DNA of 64,000 nt from Streptomyces flavofungini (GTDB lineage: Bacteria > Actinomycetota > Actinomycetes > Streptomycetales > Streptomycetaceae), in the NCBI RefSeq assembly GCF_014650815.1, contig NZ_BMVR01000016.1, positions 62,001 to 126,000 on the forward strand, given 5' to 3'. Positions 39,995 through 51,973 of the stretch are shown piece after piece. Made by a program: the position numbers and the translations under genes. Under the pieces are notes generated by a model. That model ran no database searches. It was not told the origin of the DNA and saw only the letters and a list, made by a program, of their open reading frames with translations. Every line of letters begins with the position of its first letter. Within the stretch, counting starts at the first letter, position 1.

Positions 39995-40026
39995 ACGGGC
40001 CGACGGGACACACCCCGTCGGCCCGT
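39995..40026 (+). terminator. 13-bp-stem terminator after yebC
   Basis: ACGGGCCGACGGG (39995-40007) pairs perfectly with CCCGTCGGCCCGT (40014-40026) around ACACAC, followed by CGCTTTGT. Confidence 0.9.
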
Positions 40027-40085
40027 CGCTTTGTCAGTGGCACCCGATAGCCTGCACAAACAGGCGATCGAAGAGGGGGAGTCGA

Positions 40086-40715
40086 GTGCGGGTTCTGGGG
40101 GTTGACCCGGGGTTGACCCGGTGCGGCGTGGGTGTGGTCGAGGGCGTCGCCGGCCGTCCGCTGACCATGCGCGGCGTCGGCGTCGTGCGCACCCCCGCGG
40201 ACGCCGAGCTCGGCCACCGCCTCGTCGCCATCGAGCAGGGCATCGAGGAGTGGCTGGACCAGTACGAGCCCGAAGTCCTCGCCGTGGAGCGGGTGTTCAG
40301 CCAGCACAACGTGCGCACGGTCATGGGCACCGCCCAGGCCAGCGCCGTCGCCATGCTGTGCGCGTCCCGCCGCGGCATCCCCGTCGCCCTGCACACCCCC
40401 AGCGAGGTCAAGGCCGCCGTCACCGGCAGCGGCCGCGCGGACAAGGCCCAGGTCGGCGCGATGGTGACCCGCCTGCTCCGCCTGGACGCGCCCCCCAAGC
40501 CCGCCGACGCGGCCGACGCCCTCGCCCTCGCCATCTGCCACATCTGGCGCGCCCCCGCGCAGCACCGCCTCCAGCAGGCAGTCGCCCAGAACCGCCTCCA
40601 GCAGGCGACAGCCCGGCACGCCCAGCAGGCCCAGCGAGGCCACCAGGCCCTGCAATCCAAGCAATCCAAGCAAGCCCAGCCAGCCCAGCCAGCACTGAAA
40701 GGCCGTACGCCATGA
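40086..40715 (+). CDS. ruvC: Holliday junction resolvase RuvC
   Basis: Endonuclease that cuts Holliday junctions, 209 aa. The RNase H-like core begins MRVLGVDPGLTRCGVG (Asp7) and has ALAVERVFSQHN (Glu) and the C-terminal acidic pair in PKPADAADALALAI. After residue 160 there is an unusual Gln/Ala-rich tail (QHRLQQAVAQNRLQQATARH...), about 45 aa longer than in E. coli. GTG 40086 follows GAGGGGGAGTC. The stop overlaps the ruvA start (ATGA). Confidence 0.95.
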   Translation: MRVLGVDPGLTRCGVGVVEGVAGRPLTMRGVGVVRTPADAELGHRLVAIEQGIEEWLDQYEPEVLAVERVFSQHNVRTVMGTAQASAVAMLCASRRGIPVALHTPSEVKAAVTGSGRADKAQVGAMVTRLLRLDAPPKPADAADALALAICHIWRAPAQHRLQQAVAQNRLQQATARHAQQAQRGHQALQSKQSKQAQPAQPALKGRTP

Positions 40716-41323
40716 TCGCCTTCGTCAGCGGCCCGGTCGCCGCCCTCGCCCCGGACTCCGCCGTGGTCGAAGTGGGCGGCATCGGCATGTCCGTCCAGTG
40801 CGCACCGAACACGCTGTCCGGGCTCCGCATCGGCCAGCAGACCAAGCTCGCCACGTCCCTGGTCGTGCGCGAGGACTCCCTGACGCTGTACGGCTTCGCG
40901 GACGACGACGAGCGCCAGACCTTCGAGCTGCTCCAGACCGCGAGCGGCGTCGGCCCCCGCCTGGCGCAGGCGATGCTCGCCGTGCACAGCCCGGACGCCC
41001 TGCGCCGCGCGGTCGCCACGGGCGACGAGAAGTCCCTGACCGCCGTGCCCGGCATCGGCAAGAAGGGCGCCCAGAAGCTGCTCCTGGAGCTGAAGGACCG
41101 CCTCGGCGAGCCGCTCGGCACCGGCGGCCCCGCCATCGGCGCCCCCGTCACCCAGGGCTGGCGCGACCAGCTGCACGCGGCGCTGATCGGGCTCGGGTAC
41201 GCGACGCGCGAGGCGGACGAGGCGGTCACCGCCGTCGCTCCGCAGGCCGAGGCCGTCGAGGGCATCCCGCAGGTGGGCCAGCTCCTGAAGGCCGCGCTCC
41301 AGACGCTGAACCGCACGCGCTGA
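40712..41323 (+). CDS. ruvA: Holliday junction branch migration protein RuvA
   Basis: Junction-binding subunit, 203 aa, that forms tetramers and loads RuvB. It has the N-terminal OB fold (MIAFVSGPVAALAPDSAVVEVGGIG), two helix-hairpin-helix motifs (TASGVGPRLAQAML and AVPGIGKKGAQKLLLEL), and the small C-terminal RuvB-contact domain (about 150-200). ATG 40712 overlaps the ruvC stop by four bases, so the two are coupled. Confidence 0.96.
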   Translation: MIAFVSGPVAALAPDSAVVEVGGIGMSVQCAPNTLSGLRIGQQTKLATSLVVREDSLTLYGFADDDERQTFELLQTASGVGPRLAQAMLAVHSPDALRRAVATGDEKSLTAVPGIGKKGAQKLLLELKDRLGEPLGTGGPAIGAPVTQGWRDQLHAALIGLGYATREADEAVTAVAPQAEAVEGIPQVGQLLKAALQTLNRTR

Positions 41324-41441
41324 GCCCCCGCCGGGCGGGCGCCCCGCTGATCCGCAGCCGGACGCGGCCAGCCGCCCGACGCGGGCCGATCCACCGCTAC
41401 ACGCAGACCGCAGACTCACGTACGGACGCGAGGCACACCGC

Positions 41442-42542
41442 ATGAACTGGGACGACACGAGCGACGAGACCACGGCCGACGCGGCCGAGCACCTCGTCGG
41501 CCCCGCCGAGGAGCGGCTGGTGGGCTCGGTCGCCGACGGCGAGGACCAGGCGGTCGAGGCCGCCCTGCGCCCCAAGGACCTGGGTGAGTTCATCGGCCAG
41601 GAGAAGGTCAGGGAGCAACTCGACCTCGTGCTGCGCGCCGCCCGCGCGCGCGGTGCCACCGCCGACCACGTGCTGCTCTCCGGCGCCCCCGGCCTCGGCA
41701 AGACCACCCTGTCGATGATCATCGCCGCCGAGATGGGCGCCCCGATCCGCATCACCAGCGGCCCGGCCATCCAGCACGCGGGCGACCTCGCCGCGATCCT
41801 GTCCTCCCTCCAGGAGGGCGAGGTCCTCTTCCTCGACGAGATCCACCGCATGTCGCGGCCCGCCGAGGAAATGCTGTACATGGCCATGGAGGACTTCCGC
41901 GTCGACGTGATCGTCGGCAAGGGGCCCGGCGCCACCGCCATCCCGCTCGAACTGCCGCCCTTCACGCTCGTCGGCGCCACCACGCGCGCGGGCCTGCTGC
42001 CGCCGCCGCTGCGCGACCGCTTCGGCTTCACGGCGCACATGGAGTTCTACGAGCCCGCCGAACTGGAACGGGTGGTCCACCGCTCCGCGAACCTGCTGGA
42101 CGTCACCATCGACGCCGCAGGTGCCGCCGAGATCGCGGGCCGCTCCCGGGGCACCCCCCGTATCGCCAACCGCCTGCTGCGCCGCGTACGGGACTATGCG
42201 CAGGTCAAGGCCGACGGCGTGATCAACCGCGAGATCGCGGGCGCGGCCCTGAGCGTGTACGAGGTCGACGCCCGCGGCCTGGACCGCCTGGACCGCGCGG
42301 TCCTCGAAGCCCTCCTGAAGCTGTTCGGCGGCGGCCCCGTCGGCCTGTCCACCCTCGCCGTCGCGGTGGGGGAGGAGCGGGAGACCGTCGAGGAGGTGGC
42401 CGAGCCCTTCCTCGTCCGGGAGGGGCTGCTCGCCCGGACGCCCCGGGGGCGGGTGGGGACGCCCGCGGCATGGGCCCATCTGGGTCTCGTACCGCCCCGG
42501 CAGGGAGCGGGAACTGGACAACAGGACTTGTTCGGGTCGTGA
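41442..42542 (+). CDS. ruvB: Holliday junction branch migration ATPase RuvB
   Basis: AAA+ motor of branch migration, 366 aa. Walker A is GAPGLGKTTLS near residue 80, Walker B is VLFLDEIHRM, sensor 1 is VGATTRAGLLPPPLRDRFG, and the winged-helix DNA-binding domain closes the protein. GAGGCACACCGC upstream of ATG 41442 supplies the ribosome site. A 118-bp gap from ruvA holds no clear promoter, so ruvCAB is probably one transcript. Confidence 0.96.
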   Translation: MNWDDTSDETTADAAEHLVGPAEERLVGSVADGEDQAVEAALRPKDLGEFIGQEKVREQLDLVLRAARARGATADHVLLSGAPGLGKTTLSMIIAAEMGAPIRITSGPAIQHAGDLAAILSSLQEGEVLFLDEIHRMSRPAEEMLYMAMEDFRVDVIVGKGPGATAIPLELPPFTLVGATTRAGLLPPPLRDRFGFTAHMEFYEPAELERVVHRSANLLDVTIDAAGAAEIAGRSRGTPRIANRLLRRVRDYAQVKADGVINREIAGAALSVYEVDARGLDRLDRAVLEALLKLFGGGPVGLSTLAVAVGEERETVEEVAEPFLVREGLLARTPRGRVGTPAAWAHLGLVPPRQGAGTGQQDLFGS

Positions 42543-42601
42543 CCTGAAGCGCGGCGGCGCGGAGAGTCGCACCATCCGGAACTGCGGTGCCATGCTGAGC
42601 G

Positions 42602-42631
42602 TTGTTCGTATGGTGCGGACTCGCTTAGACT
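42602..42631 (+). promoter_or_regulatory. promoter-like sequence before yajC-secDF
   Basis: TTGTTC (42602-42607) and TAGACT (42626-42631) are 18 bp apart, close to the Streptomyces SigHrdB consensus. A hairpin GCCGCCC-TTGT-GGGCGGC (42640-42657) follows within the leader. Confidence 0.55.
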
Positions 42632-42719
42632 CCGCCGATGCCGCCCTTGTGGGCGGCGCCGCCCACCCCCATCCATCAGGCCGCACAAGAGCGCGGTCGT
42701 GCGAAGGAAACTCCGTCCC

Positions 42720-43202
42720 GTGAATATCGTGACCCTCCTCCCCTTCATCGTGCTCATCGGGGCCATGTTCCTGATGACCCGGTCCGCCAAGCGGAAGCAG
42801 CAGGCGGCCGCCCAGATGCGCAACGACATGACGCCTGGCACCGGCATCCGCACGATCGGAGGCATGTACGCCACCGTCAAGGAGGTCCACGACGACGCGG
42901 TCCTCCTCGAGGTCGCCCCCGGCGTCCACGCGGTGTACGCGAAGAACTCCATCGGCGCCGTCCTCGACGACGACGAGTACAACCGCATCGTTCACGGCAC
43001 CGAGGACGACCTGAAGTCCGACGACGCCCCCGTGGTGCCCGACGACGCCTCCTCCCTCACCGAGACCGACGAGGCCGCCGACGCTTCGGACGACTCGCGC
43101 ATCGACCTCGGCAAGAAGGACACGGCCGACCCGGTCGACGAGGCCCCCGAGGCCGCAGACGCAGAGCCGAAGAAGACCGACGGCGAGTCCGGCGCGAAGT
43201 AG
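42720..43202 (+). CDS. yajC: preprotein translocase subunit YajC
   Basis: Small Sec accessory protein, 160 aa. One N-terminal membrane helix (VTLLPFIVLIGAMFLMT) is followed by the conserved SAKRKQQAAAQMRNDMTPGTGIRTIGGMYATV region. The C-terminal half (about 95-160) is acidic and disordered, as usual in actinobacteria. GTG 42720 has AAGGA at 42703-42707, a longish spacing; GTG 42699 is an alternative. It precedes secD and secF, its partners in the SecDF-YajC complex. Confidence 0.93.
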   Translation: MNIVTLLPFIVLIGAMFLMTRSAKRKQQAAAQMRNDMTPGTGIRTIGGMYATVKEVHDDAVLLEVAPGVHAVYAKNSIGAVLDDDEYNRIVHGTEDDLKSDDAPVVPDDASSLTETDEAADASDDSRIDLGKKDTADPVDEAPEAADAEPKKTDGESGAK

Positions 43203-43389
43203 TCACGGCCGGGGGCCGGACCTGCGCCCGCTCGCGCACCGCGGCCCCCGCCCCAGGTGATTTCGCGCCGCGTCTCGACACAACTTCATGGCCGCCCGCC
43301 CGGGGCCCCTCCCGCACAGGCCTCCGCTCAGCGCAGGTGACAGGGGAGACACCCCGCAGGCCGGACGGTTGGACAGGGAGAACGAGAAG

Positions 43390-45177
43390 GTGGCAGCACC
43401 CAAGAAGGGCCGTAGGCAGGCCGCCCCGGGGAAACCGGGCCGCACCCTGGTCCTGATCATGATCGCCCTGGTGGCGCTCACCGGCGGGATGTTCCTCTCC
43501 GGGCACACCACGCCCCGCCTCGGCATCGACCTCGCCGGGGGTACGAGCATCACGCTCGAGGCGAAGAACGAGCCGGGCCAGAAGAACGCGATCAACCAGA
43601 CCAACCTGAACACGGCTGTTGACATCATCAACAACCGTGTCAACGGCCTGGGTGTCTCCGAAGCCGAGGTGCAGACCCAGGGCGACCGGAACATCATCGT
43701 CAACATCCCCAAGGGCACCAACGCCAAGCAGGCGCGGGAGCAGGTCGGCACGACCGCTCAGCTCTACTTCCGCCCCGTCCTCGCCCAGCAGCCCAGCACC
43801 GGCCCGGCCCAGCAGCCGAAGCCGAAGCCGACGCCGTCGTCCTCCGACAAGGGCGACAAGCCCAAGGAGAGCGACAAGCCCGAGGACAAGGCGACCACGC
43901 CGAGCGGGACGCCGACGACCCAGGGCCGTTCCGTCACCGACGGCCTGAAGGACGAGCCCACTCCGACCGGAACGCCCACGGGCGACGCCAAGGACAAGGG
44001 CGACAAGGGCAAGGACGACGGCAAGAAGGCGCCGACGCCGCCCGCCGACCCCACCGCCAACCTCCAGGAGCAGTTCACCAAGCTCGACTGCACCGACGAG
44101 AAGGCCCGCCTGAAGGTCAAGGAGGGCGTCAAGCCCACCGACACGGTCGTGGCCTGCGGCAAGAGCGGTGACGGCAAGGGCTGGGACAAGTTCATCCTCG
44201 GACCCTCCGAGGTCAACGGCAAGGAGGTCGATGACGCGAAGGCCGTCTACGACACCCAGGGTGCCGCTGGCTGGAAGGTCACGATGAAGTTCTCCGGCAA
44301 GGGGACGAAGCAGTTCGGTGACATCACCGGCAAGCTCGCCAGCAAGCAGCCGCCGCAGAACGAGTTCGGCATCGTCATGGACGGCGAGGTCGTCTCCGCT
44401 CCGTACGTGCGGCAGGCGCTGACCACCGGCGACGCCGAGATCTCCGGCAGCTTCACCCAGGACGAGGCCAAGGACCTGGCCAACATCCTGTCGTACGGCG
44501 CGCTCCCGCTGACCTTCAAGGAGCAGAGCGTCACCACGGTCAGCGCGGCCCTCGGCGGCGAGCAGCTGCACGCCGGTCTCATCGCCGGCGCCATCGGCCT
44601 CGCGCTCGTCATCATCTACCTGGTGGCGTACTACCGCGGCCTGGCCTTCATCGCCATCGCGTCCCTCGGCGTCTCCGCGGCGCTGACGTACACGATCATG
44701 ACGCTGCTCGGCCCGACCATTAAGTTCGCGCTGAACCTGCCCGCGGTCTGTGGCGCCATCGTCGCCATCGGTATCACCGCCGACTCCTTCATCGTCTACT
44801 TCGAACGCATAAGGGACGAGATCCGCGAGGGCCGTACGCTGCGGCCCGCCGTGGAGCGCGCCTGGCCGCGCGCGCGGCGCACCATCCTGGTGTCCGACTT
44901 CGTGTCGTTCCTCGCCGCCGCGGTGCTGTTCGTCGTCACGGTCGGCAAGGTCCAGGGCTTCGCGTTCACGCTGGGTCTGACCACGCTGCTCGACGTCGTG
45001 GTGGTGTTCTTCTTCACCAAGCCACTGATGACGATCATGGCTCGCAAGAAGTTCTTCGCGGGCGGCGGAAAGTGGTCCGGACTCGATCCGAAGCGTCTCG
45101 GTGCCAAGCCGCCGCTGCGCCGCTCGCGCGCCGGCGCGACCGCCGCCCCCGCCGACTCGACCCCGAAGGAGGCGTGA
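43390..45177 (+). CDS. secD: protein translocase subunit SecD
   Basis: RND-type membrane subunit, 595 aa, that uses the proton gradient to pull proteins out after SecA-driven export. It has TM1 near 17-35, the D1 motif RLGIDLAGGTSITLEA, VNGLGVSEAEVQTQG, and the C-terminal five-helix part with ITADSFIVYFERIRDEIREG and RARRTILVSDF. Residues about 133-223 are a charged Lys/Pro/Thr insert in the extracytoplasmic domain with no counterpart in E. coli. GTG 43390 has AGGGAG nine bases upstream. The stop is one base before the secF start. Confidence 0.95.
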   Translation: MAAPKKGRRQAAPGKPGRTLVLIMIALVALTGGMFLSGHTTPRLGIDLAGGTSITLEAKNEPGQKNAINQTNLNTAVDIINNRVNGLGVSEAEVQTQGDRNIIVNIPKGTNAKQAREQVGTTAQLYFRPVLAQQPSTGPAQQPKPKPTPSSSDKGDKPKESDKPEDKATTPSGTPTTQGRSVTDGLKDEPTPTGTPTGDAKDKGDKGKDDGKKAPTPPADPTANLQEQFTKLDCTDEKARLKVKEGVKPTDTVVACGKSGDGKGWDKFILGPSEVNGKEVDDAKAVYDTQGAAGWKVTMKFSGKGTKQFGDITGKLASKQPPQNEFGIVMDGEVVSAPYVRQALTTGDAEISGSFTQDEAKDLANILSYGALPLTFKEQSVTTVSAALGGEQLHAGLIAGAIGLALVIIYLVAYYRGLAFIAIASLGVSAALTYTIMTLLGPTIKFALNLPAVCGAIVAIGITADSFIVYFERIRDEIREGRTLRPAVERAWPRARRTILVSDFVSFLAAAVLFVVTVGKVQGFAFTLGLTTLLDVVVVFFFTKPLMTIMARKKFFAGGGKWSGLDPKRLGAKPPLRRSRAGATAAPADSTPKEA

Positions 45178-45178
45178 G

Positions 45179-46315
45179 ATGTCGAAACTCGGAGATCTCG
45201 GCGCCCGGCTCTACCGCGGCGAGGTCGGCTACGACTTCGTCGGCAAGCGCAAGATCTGGTACGGCATCTCGATCCTCATCACCATCACGGCCATCGTCGG
45301 CCTGGCGGTGCGCGGCCTGAACATGGGCATCGAGTTCGAGGGCGGCGCCGTCTTCAACACGCCGAAGACCAGCGTGTCGGTGTCCAAGGCGGAAGAGGTC
45401 GCGGAAGAGGCCTCCGGCCACGACGCGCTCGTGCAGAAGCTCGGCAACGACACCCTGCGCATCCAGATCGCCGGTGTGGACACCGGGAAGTCGGACCAGA
45501 TCAAGGACGAGCTCGCCAAGAAGCTCGACATGAAGGCCGACGACATCAACGCCGACCTCGTGGGCCCCAGTTGGGGTGAACAGATCGCCAACAAGGCCTG
45601 GCAAGGCCTGGCGATCTTCATGATCCTGGTCGTGGTCTATCTGGCGATCGCCTTCGAGTGGCGCATGGCCGTGGCCGCGCTCATCGCGCTCATCCACGAC
45701 ATCACGATCACCGTGGGTGTGTACGCCCTCGTGGGCTTCGAGGTCACACCGGGCACGGTGATCGGTCTGCTGACCATTCTCGGTTATTCGCTGTACGACA
45801 CGGTCGTGGTCTTCGACAGCCTCAAGGAACAGTCGAAGGACCTCGTCAAGCAGACCCGCTTCACCTACAGCGAGGTCGCCAACCGCTCCATCAACAGCAC
45901 GCTGGTGCGTTCCATCAACACCACGGTGGTGGCGCTCCTGCCGGTCGCCGGTCTGCTGTTCATCGGCGGCGGCTTCCTCGGCGCGGGCATGCTGAACGAC
46001 ATCTCGCTGTCGCTGTTCGTCGGCCTCGCGGCGGGCGCGTACTCCTCGATCTTCATCGCGACCCCGCTGGTCGCGGACCTCAAGGAGACCGAGCCGCAGA
46101 TGAAGGCGCTCAAGAAGCGGGTGCTCGCCAAGCGCAGGGCGGCCGCGGCCAAGGGCGAGTCCGCCGAGACCCCGGCGTCCGAGGGCGATGCTCCGCAGGA
46201 CACGGAGGAGCCCGACGACGACGCGGCCCCGGCCGTGGTCGGCCCGCGCTCGGGCCCCCGGGCGCAGCCCACCCGCAACCGCGGCCGCGGCCGCCCGTCG
46301 GGGAAGCGCCGATGA
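45179..46315 (+). CDS. secF: protein translocase subunit SecF
   Basis: Partner of SecD, 378 aa, with six membrane helices. Typical parts are KIWYGISILITITAIVGL (TM1), NMGIEFEGGAVF, LGYSLYDTVVVFDSLKE and RSINSTLVRSINTTVVALLPV. A basic, Pro-rich C-terminal tail (about 325-378) is cytoplasmic. ATG 45179 follows AAGGAGGCG and lies one base after the secD stop; its own stop overlaps the apt start (ATGA). Confidence 0.95.
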   Translation: MSKLGDLGARLYRGEVGYDFVGKRKIWYGISILITITAIVGLAVRGLNMGIEFEGGAVFNTPKTSVSVSKAEEVAEEASGHDALVQKLGNDTLRIQIAGVDTGKSDQIKDELAKKLDMKADDINADLVGPSWGEQIANKAWQGLAIFMILVVVYLAIAFEWRMAVAALIALIHDITITVGVYALVGFEVTPGTVIGLLTILGYSLYDTVVVFDSLKEQSKDLVKQTRFTYSEVANRSINSTLVRSINTTVVALLPVAGLLFIGGGFLGAGMLNDISLSLFVGLAAGAYSSIFIATPLVADLKETEPQMKALKKRVLAKRRAAAAKGESAETPASEGDAPQDTEEPDDDAAPAVVGPRSGPRAQPTRNRGRGRPSGKRR

Positions 46316-46860
46316 CCGAGCTCGTCGACGTCAACGCGCTGCTGCTCAGCCGCATCCGTGACGTGCCGGACTATCCCGAGCCCGGCGTGCTGTTCAAGGA
46401 CATCACGCCGCTGCTCGCGGACCCGGCCGCGTTCACCGCTCTGACCGGCGCCCTCGCCGACCTGAGCGTGCGGCACGGGGCCACCAAGGTCGTGGGTCTG
46501 GAGGCGCGCGGGTTCATCCTGGGCGCCCCGGTCGCGCTCCGGGCCGACCTCGGCTTCATTCCCGTACGCAAGGCGGGCAAGCTCCCCGGAGCGACCCTCA
46601 GCCAGCGCTACGACCTGGAGTACGGCAGCGCCGAGATCGAGGTGCACGCCGAGGACCTCAAGCCCGACGACCGCGTCATGGTGATCGACGACGTCCTCGC
46701 CACCGGCGGCACCGCCGAGGCCTCGCTGCGGCTCATCCGCCGCGCCGGGGCCCAGGTGGCCGGGGTGGCGGTGCTGATGGAGCTGGGCTTCCTGAACGGT
46801 CGCGAGCGGCTGATTCCCGCTCTGGACGGGGCACCCCTGGAGGCGCTGCTCACGGTCTGA
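46312..46860 (+). CDS. apt: adenine phosphoribosyltransferase
   Basis: Purine salvage enzyme, 182 aa, making AMP from adenine and phosphoribosyl pyrophosphate. It has PEPGVLFKDITPLL, VVGLEARGFILGAPVA, the PRPP loop VMVIDDVLATGGTAEA and IPVRKAGKLPG, all typical of Apt. ATG 46312 overlaps the secF stop by four bases. The secDF-apt-relA order is classic for Streptomyces; relA is separated by a terminator. Confidence 0.96.
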   Translation: MTELVDVNALLLSRIRDVPDYPEPGVLFKDITPLLADPAAFTALTGALADLSVRHGATKVVGLEARGFILGAPVALRADLGFIPVRKAGKLPGATLSQRYDLEYGSAEIEVHAEDLKPDDRVMVIDDVLATGGTAEASLRLIRRAGAQVAGVAVLMELGFLNGRERLIPALDGAPLEALLTV

Positions 46861-46949
46861 GGACCTGGAAGAGGGCGCCAGCGGCCCTCGGGGGAGTGCC
46901 CGGCCGCGGCGGCCGGTCCGGGAGTTCCCCGCACCACCCCAGCGATGAA

Positions 46950-46984
46950 AGAGGCGGGCCCGGCGGAATCCGGCGCCCGCCTCT
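46950..46984 (+). terminator. terminator after apt
   Basis: AGAGGCGGGC (46950-46959) pairs with GCCCGCCTCT (46975-46984), with CCGG/CCGG pairing inside, followed by GGTGTTTCT. Confidence 0.85.
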
Positions 46985-47101
46985 GGTGTTTCTCCAGTAC
47001 AGAGCCGTCTCACCGGCCGAGGGCGAGCCGTCGGCCCAGGATCGATACCATGGGCACTTCGGGACCTCACCGGGGGACCCGATCGCGCACAGGGAGCGCT
47101 C

Positions 47102-49705
<2,604 letters not shown>

Positions 49706-49718
49706 ACCGGGCCACCAA

Positions 49719-49767
49719 CTACGGAGAGGGGCTCCCACACGTCCTGTGTGGGAGCCCCTCTCCGTAG
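49719..49767. terminator. 22-bp perfect-stem bidirectional terminator
   Basis: The arms 49719-49740 (CTACGGAGAGGGGC...) and 49746-49767 pair without mismatch around GTCCT. It lies between relA and the convergent DUF349 gene and should stop transcription from both sides. Confidence 0.95.
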
Positions 49768-49779
49768 ACAGCGAAAAAC

Positions 49780-51012
49780 TCAGCCGCCGAACTCGTGCAG
49801 ACCCTTCAGCGCCTGGTCGAGCAGCGCCTGGCGGCCGTCCAGCTCCTTCTGGAGCTTGTCGGCCTTCGCGGTGTTGCCCGCCGTGCGAGCGGCCTCGATC
49901 TGGCCCTGGAGCTTGTCCACGGCGGCCTGCAGCTGACCGGTGAGACCCTCCGCGCGGGCCCGCGCCTCCGGGTTCGTCCGGCGCCACTCGGCCTCCTCGG
50001 ACTCCTGCAGGGCCCGCTCGACCGCGTGCATCCGGCCCTCGACCTTCGGCCGGGCGTCGCGCGGGACGTGGCCGATGGCCTCCCAGCGCTCGTTGATGGA
50101 CCGGAAGGCCGCGCGGGCCGTCTTCAGGTCCGTCACCGGGACGAGCTTCTCGGCCTCGTCGGCGAGCTCCTCCTTGAGCTTGAGGTTCTCGCCCTGCTCC
50201 GCGTCGCGCTCGGCGAACACCGAGCTGCGGGCGGCGAAGAACACGTCCTGGGCGCCGCGGAAGCGGTTCCACAGGTCGTCCTCGTGCTCGCGCTGGGCGC
50301 GGCCCGCCGCCTTCCAGTCGGCCATCAACTCGCGGTAGCGCGCGGCCGTCGGGCCCCAGTCCGTCGAGCCCGAAAGCGACTCGGCCTCCGCGACCAGCTT
50401 CTCCTTGGCCTTGCGGGCGTCCTCGCGCTGCGCGTCCAGGGACGCGAAGTGGGCCTTGCGGCGCTTGGAGAACGCCGAGCGGGCGTGCGAGAAGCGGTGC
50501 CACAGCTCGTCGTCGGACTTACGGTCGAGGCGGGGCAGCCCCTTCCAGGTGTCCACCAGGGCCCGCAGCCGCTCACCGGCCGCCCGCCACTGCTCGCTCT
50601 GGGCCAGCTCCTCGGCCTCGGCGACCAGCGCCTCCTTGGAGTGCCGCGCCTCGTCCGACTGCTTGGCCTTCTGGACCTTGCGCTCCTCGCGGCGCGCCTC
50701 GACGGTCTCGACCAGCTTGTCGAGCCGCTTGCCCAGCGCCTCCAGGTCGCCGACGGCATGCGCGTCGACCACCTGCTGGCGCAGGTGGTCGATGGCGGTC
50801 GTCGCGTCCTTGGCCGACAGGTCGGTCGTCTTCACCCGGCGCTCGAGAAGTCCGATCTCGACGACCAGACCGTCGTACTTGCGCTCGAAATAGGCCAGGG
50901 CCTCCTCGGGAGATCCTGCCTGCCACGATCCGACCACTCGCTCGCCGCCGTCGGCCGTACGCACGTACACGGTCCCCGTCTCGTCGACGCGGCCCCACGG
51001 GTCGCTGCTCAC
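49780..51012 (-). CDS. DUF349-repeat coiled-coil protein
   Basis: A 410-aa, highly helical and charged protein with several DUF349 repeats (about 75 residues each; WRAAGERLRALVDTWKGLPR, DELWHRFSHARSAF, RYRELMADWKAAGRA, DDLWNRFRGAQDVFF, FRSINERWEAIGHVP). The first 60 residues form a small strand-rich domain (GRVDETGTVYVRTADGGERVVG). GTG 51012 has GGAGGAGG five to six bases upstream. The family is widespread in actinobacteria; function is unknown, with coiled-coil scaffolding the usual guess. Confidence 0.88.
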   Translation of the reverse strand: MSSDPWGRVDETGTVYVRTADGGERVVGSWQAGSPEEALAYFERKYDGLVVEIGLLERRVKTTDLSAKDATTAIDHLRQQVVDAHAVGDLEALGKRLDKLVETVEARREERKVQKAKQSDEARHSKEALVAEAEELAQSEQWRAAGERLRALVDTWKGLPRLDRKSDDELWHRFSHARSAFSKRRKAHFASLDAQREDARKAKEKLVAEAESLSGSTDWGPTAARYRELMADWKAAGRAQREHEDDLWNRFRGAQDVFFAARSSVFAERDAEQGENLKLKEELADEAEKLVPVTDLKTARAAFRSINERWEAIGHVPRDARPKVEGRMHAVERALQESEEAEWRRTNPEARARAEGLTGQLQAAVDKLQGQIEAARTAGNTAKADKLQKELDGRQALLDQALKGLHEFGG

Positions 51013-51145
51013 AGCGCCTCCTCCACATGATGCCTGCACAAGGCCACGGGCCCCCGGCATCGTCCACAGTTTCGTCACCGCCAACATAGGCGACCGGCGG
51101 GGCGGCTGTCCGCATCCAGCGCGAGCGAAATTCGCCCGCCGGTGG

Positions 51146-51973
51146 TCAGGATTTACGCACGGTGGCCTTGTCGATGACGACCGTCGCGTTCGGTGCGCCG
51201 TCGCCCTGGCCGCTGCTCTCACCGGCCGCGGCGATCTTCTTGAGGACCTTCATGCCGGAGTCGGAGACGGTTCCGAACGGTGTGTAGTCGGCCGGCAACT
51301 TGCTGTCCTGGTAGACCAGGAAGAACTGGCTGCCGCCGGTGTCGCGGCCCTTCTTGGTGTCCGGCTTGTACTTGTTCGCCATGGCGACCGTGCCCGCCGG
51401 GTACACACCGCCCCGCAGCCGCTTGTCCTTCAGATTCTCGTCCGGAATGGTGTAGCCGGGGTCGCCCTCGCCGGTGCCCTTCGGGTCGCCGCACTGCAGG
51501 ACGTTGACGTTGCCCGCGGTGAGGCGGTGGCACGCCGTGTGGTCCAAGTACCCCTTGTTCACCAGGAAATTGAACGAGTTCACGGTGTGCGGGGCCTTCG
51601 CCGTGGCCATGTCGATGCCTATGTCGCCGCACGTCGTGGCCAGTTTCATCGTGTACGAGGCCGACTTGTCGACGGTGAGCGCCGGTTCCTTCTTGAAGCC
51701 GAGCGGCTTGATCTTGCCCGGGGCGGCCTTGCGGCAGGGATCCGCCGGCTTGCTGGGCGTCGGCTTCGCGGCCGCGTCGTCGTTCGTCGAGCCGCCGTCG
51801 TCGAAGGCGCCCGCCGCGTACGAGACCGCGCCGCCCGCCACCACCAAGGCGACCGCACCGGCGATCACCGCGTTGCGCATCCGCCGCCGACGTCGCGCGG
51901 CCTCCCGCCGCTGCTGCTGCCGCAAGAACTTCTCCCGCGCGAGCTGCTTGCGCCGCTGTTCCTGGCTGACCAC
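51146..51973 (-). CDS. membrane-anchored cyclophilin-type peptidyl-prolyl isomerase
   Basis: A 275-aa protein with a basic cytoplasmic N-terminus (QEQRRKQLAREKFLRQQQRREAARRRRR), one membrane helix (about 34-55, AVIAGAVALVVAGGAVSYAAG) and an extracytoplasmic cyclophilin domain (about 95-275) with APHTVNSFNFLVNKGYLD, HRLTAGNVNVLQCGDPKGTG and TGGSQFFLVYQD. The active-site FHR is replaced by CHR and some core residues differ, so activity may be low. GTG 51973 has GGGAG eight bases upstream. It is probably a folding helper for exported proteins, divergent from the MBL hydrolase. Confidence 0.87.
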   Translation of the reverse strand: MVSQEQRRKQLAREKFLRQQQRREAARRRRRMRNAVIAGAVALVVAGGAVSYAAGAFDDGGSTNDDAAAKPTPSKPADPCRKAAPGKIKPLGFKKEPALTVDKSASYTMKLATTCGDIGIDMATAKAPHTVNSFNFLVNKGYLDHTACHRLTAGNVNVLQCGDPKGTGEGDPGYTIPDENLKDKRLRGGVYPAGTVAMANKYKPDTKKGRDTGGSQFFLVYQDSKLPADYTPFGTVSDSGMKVLKKIAAAGESSGQGDGAPNATVVIDKATVRKS

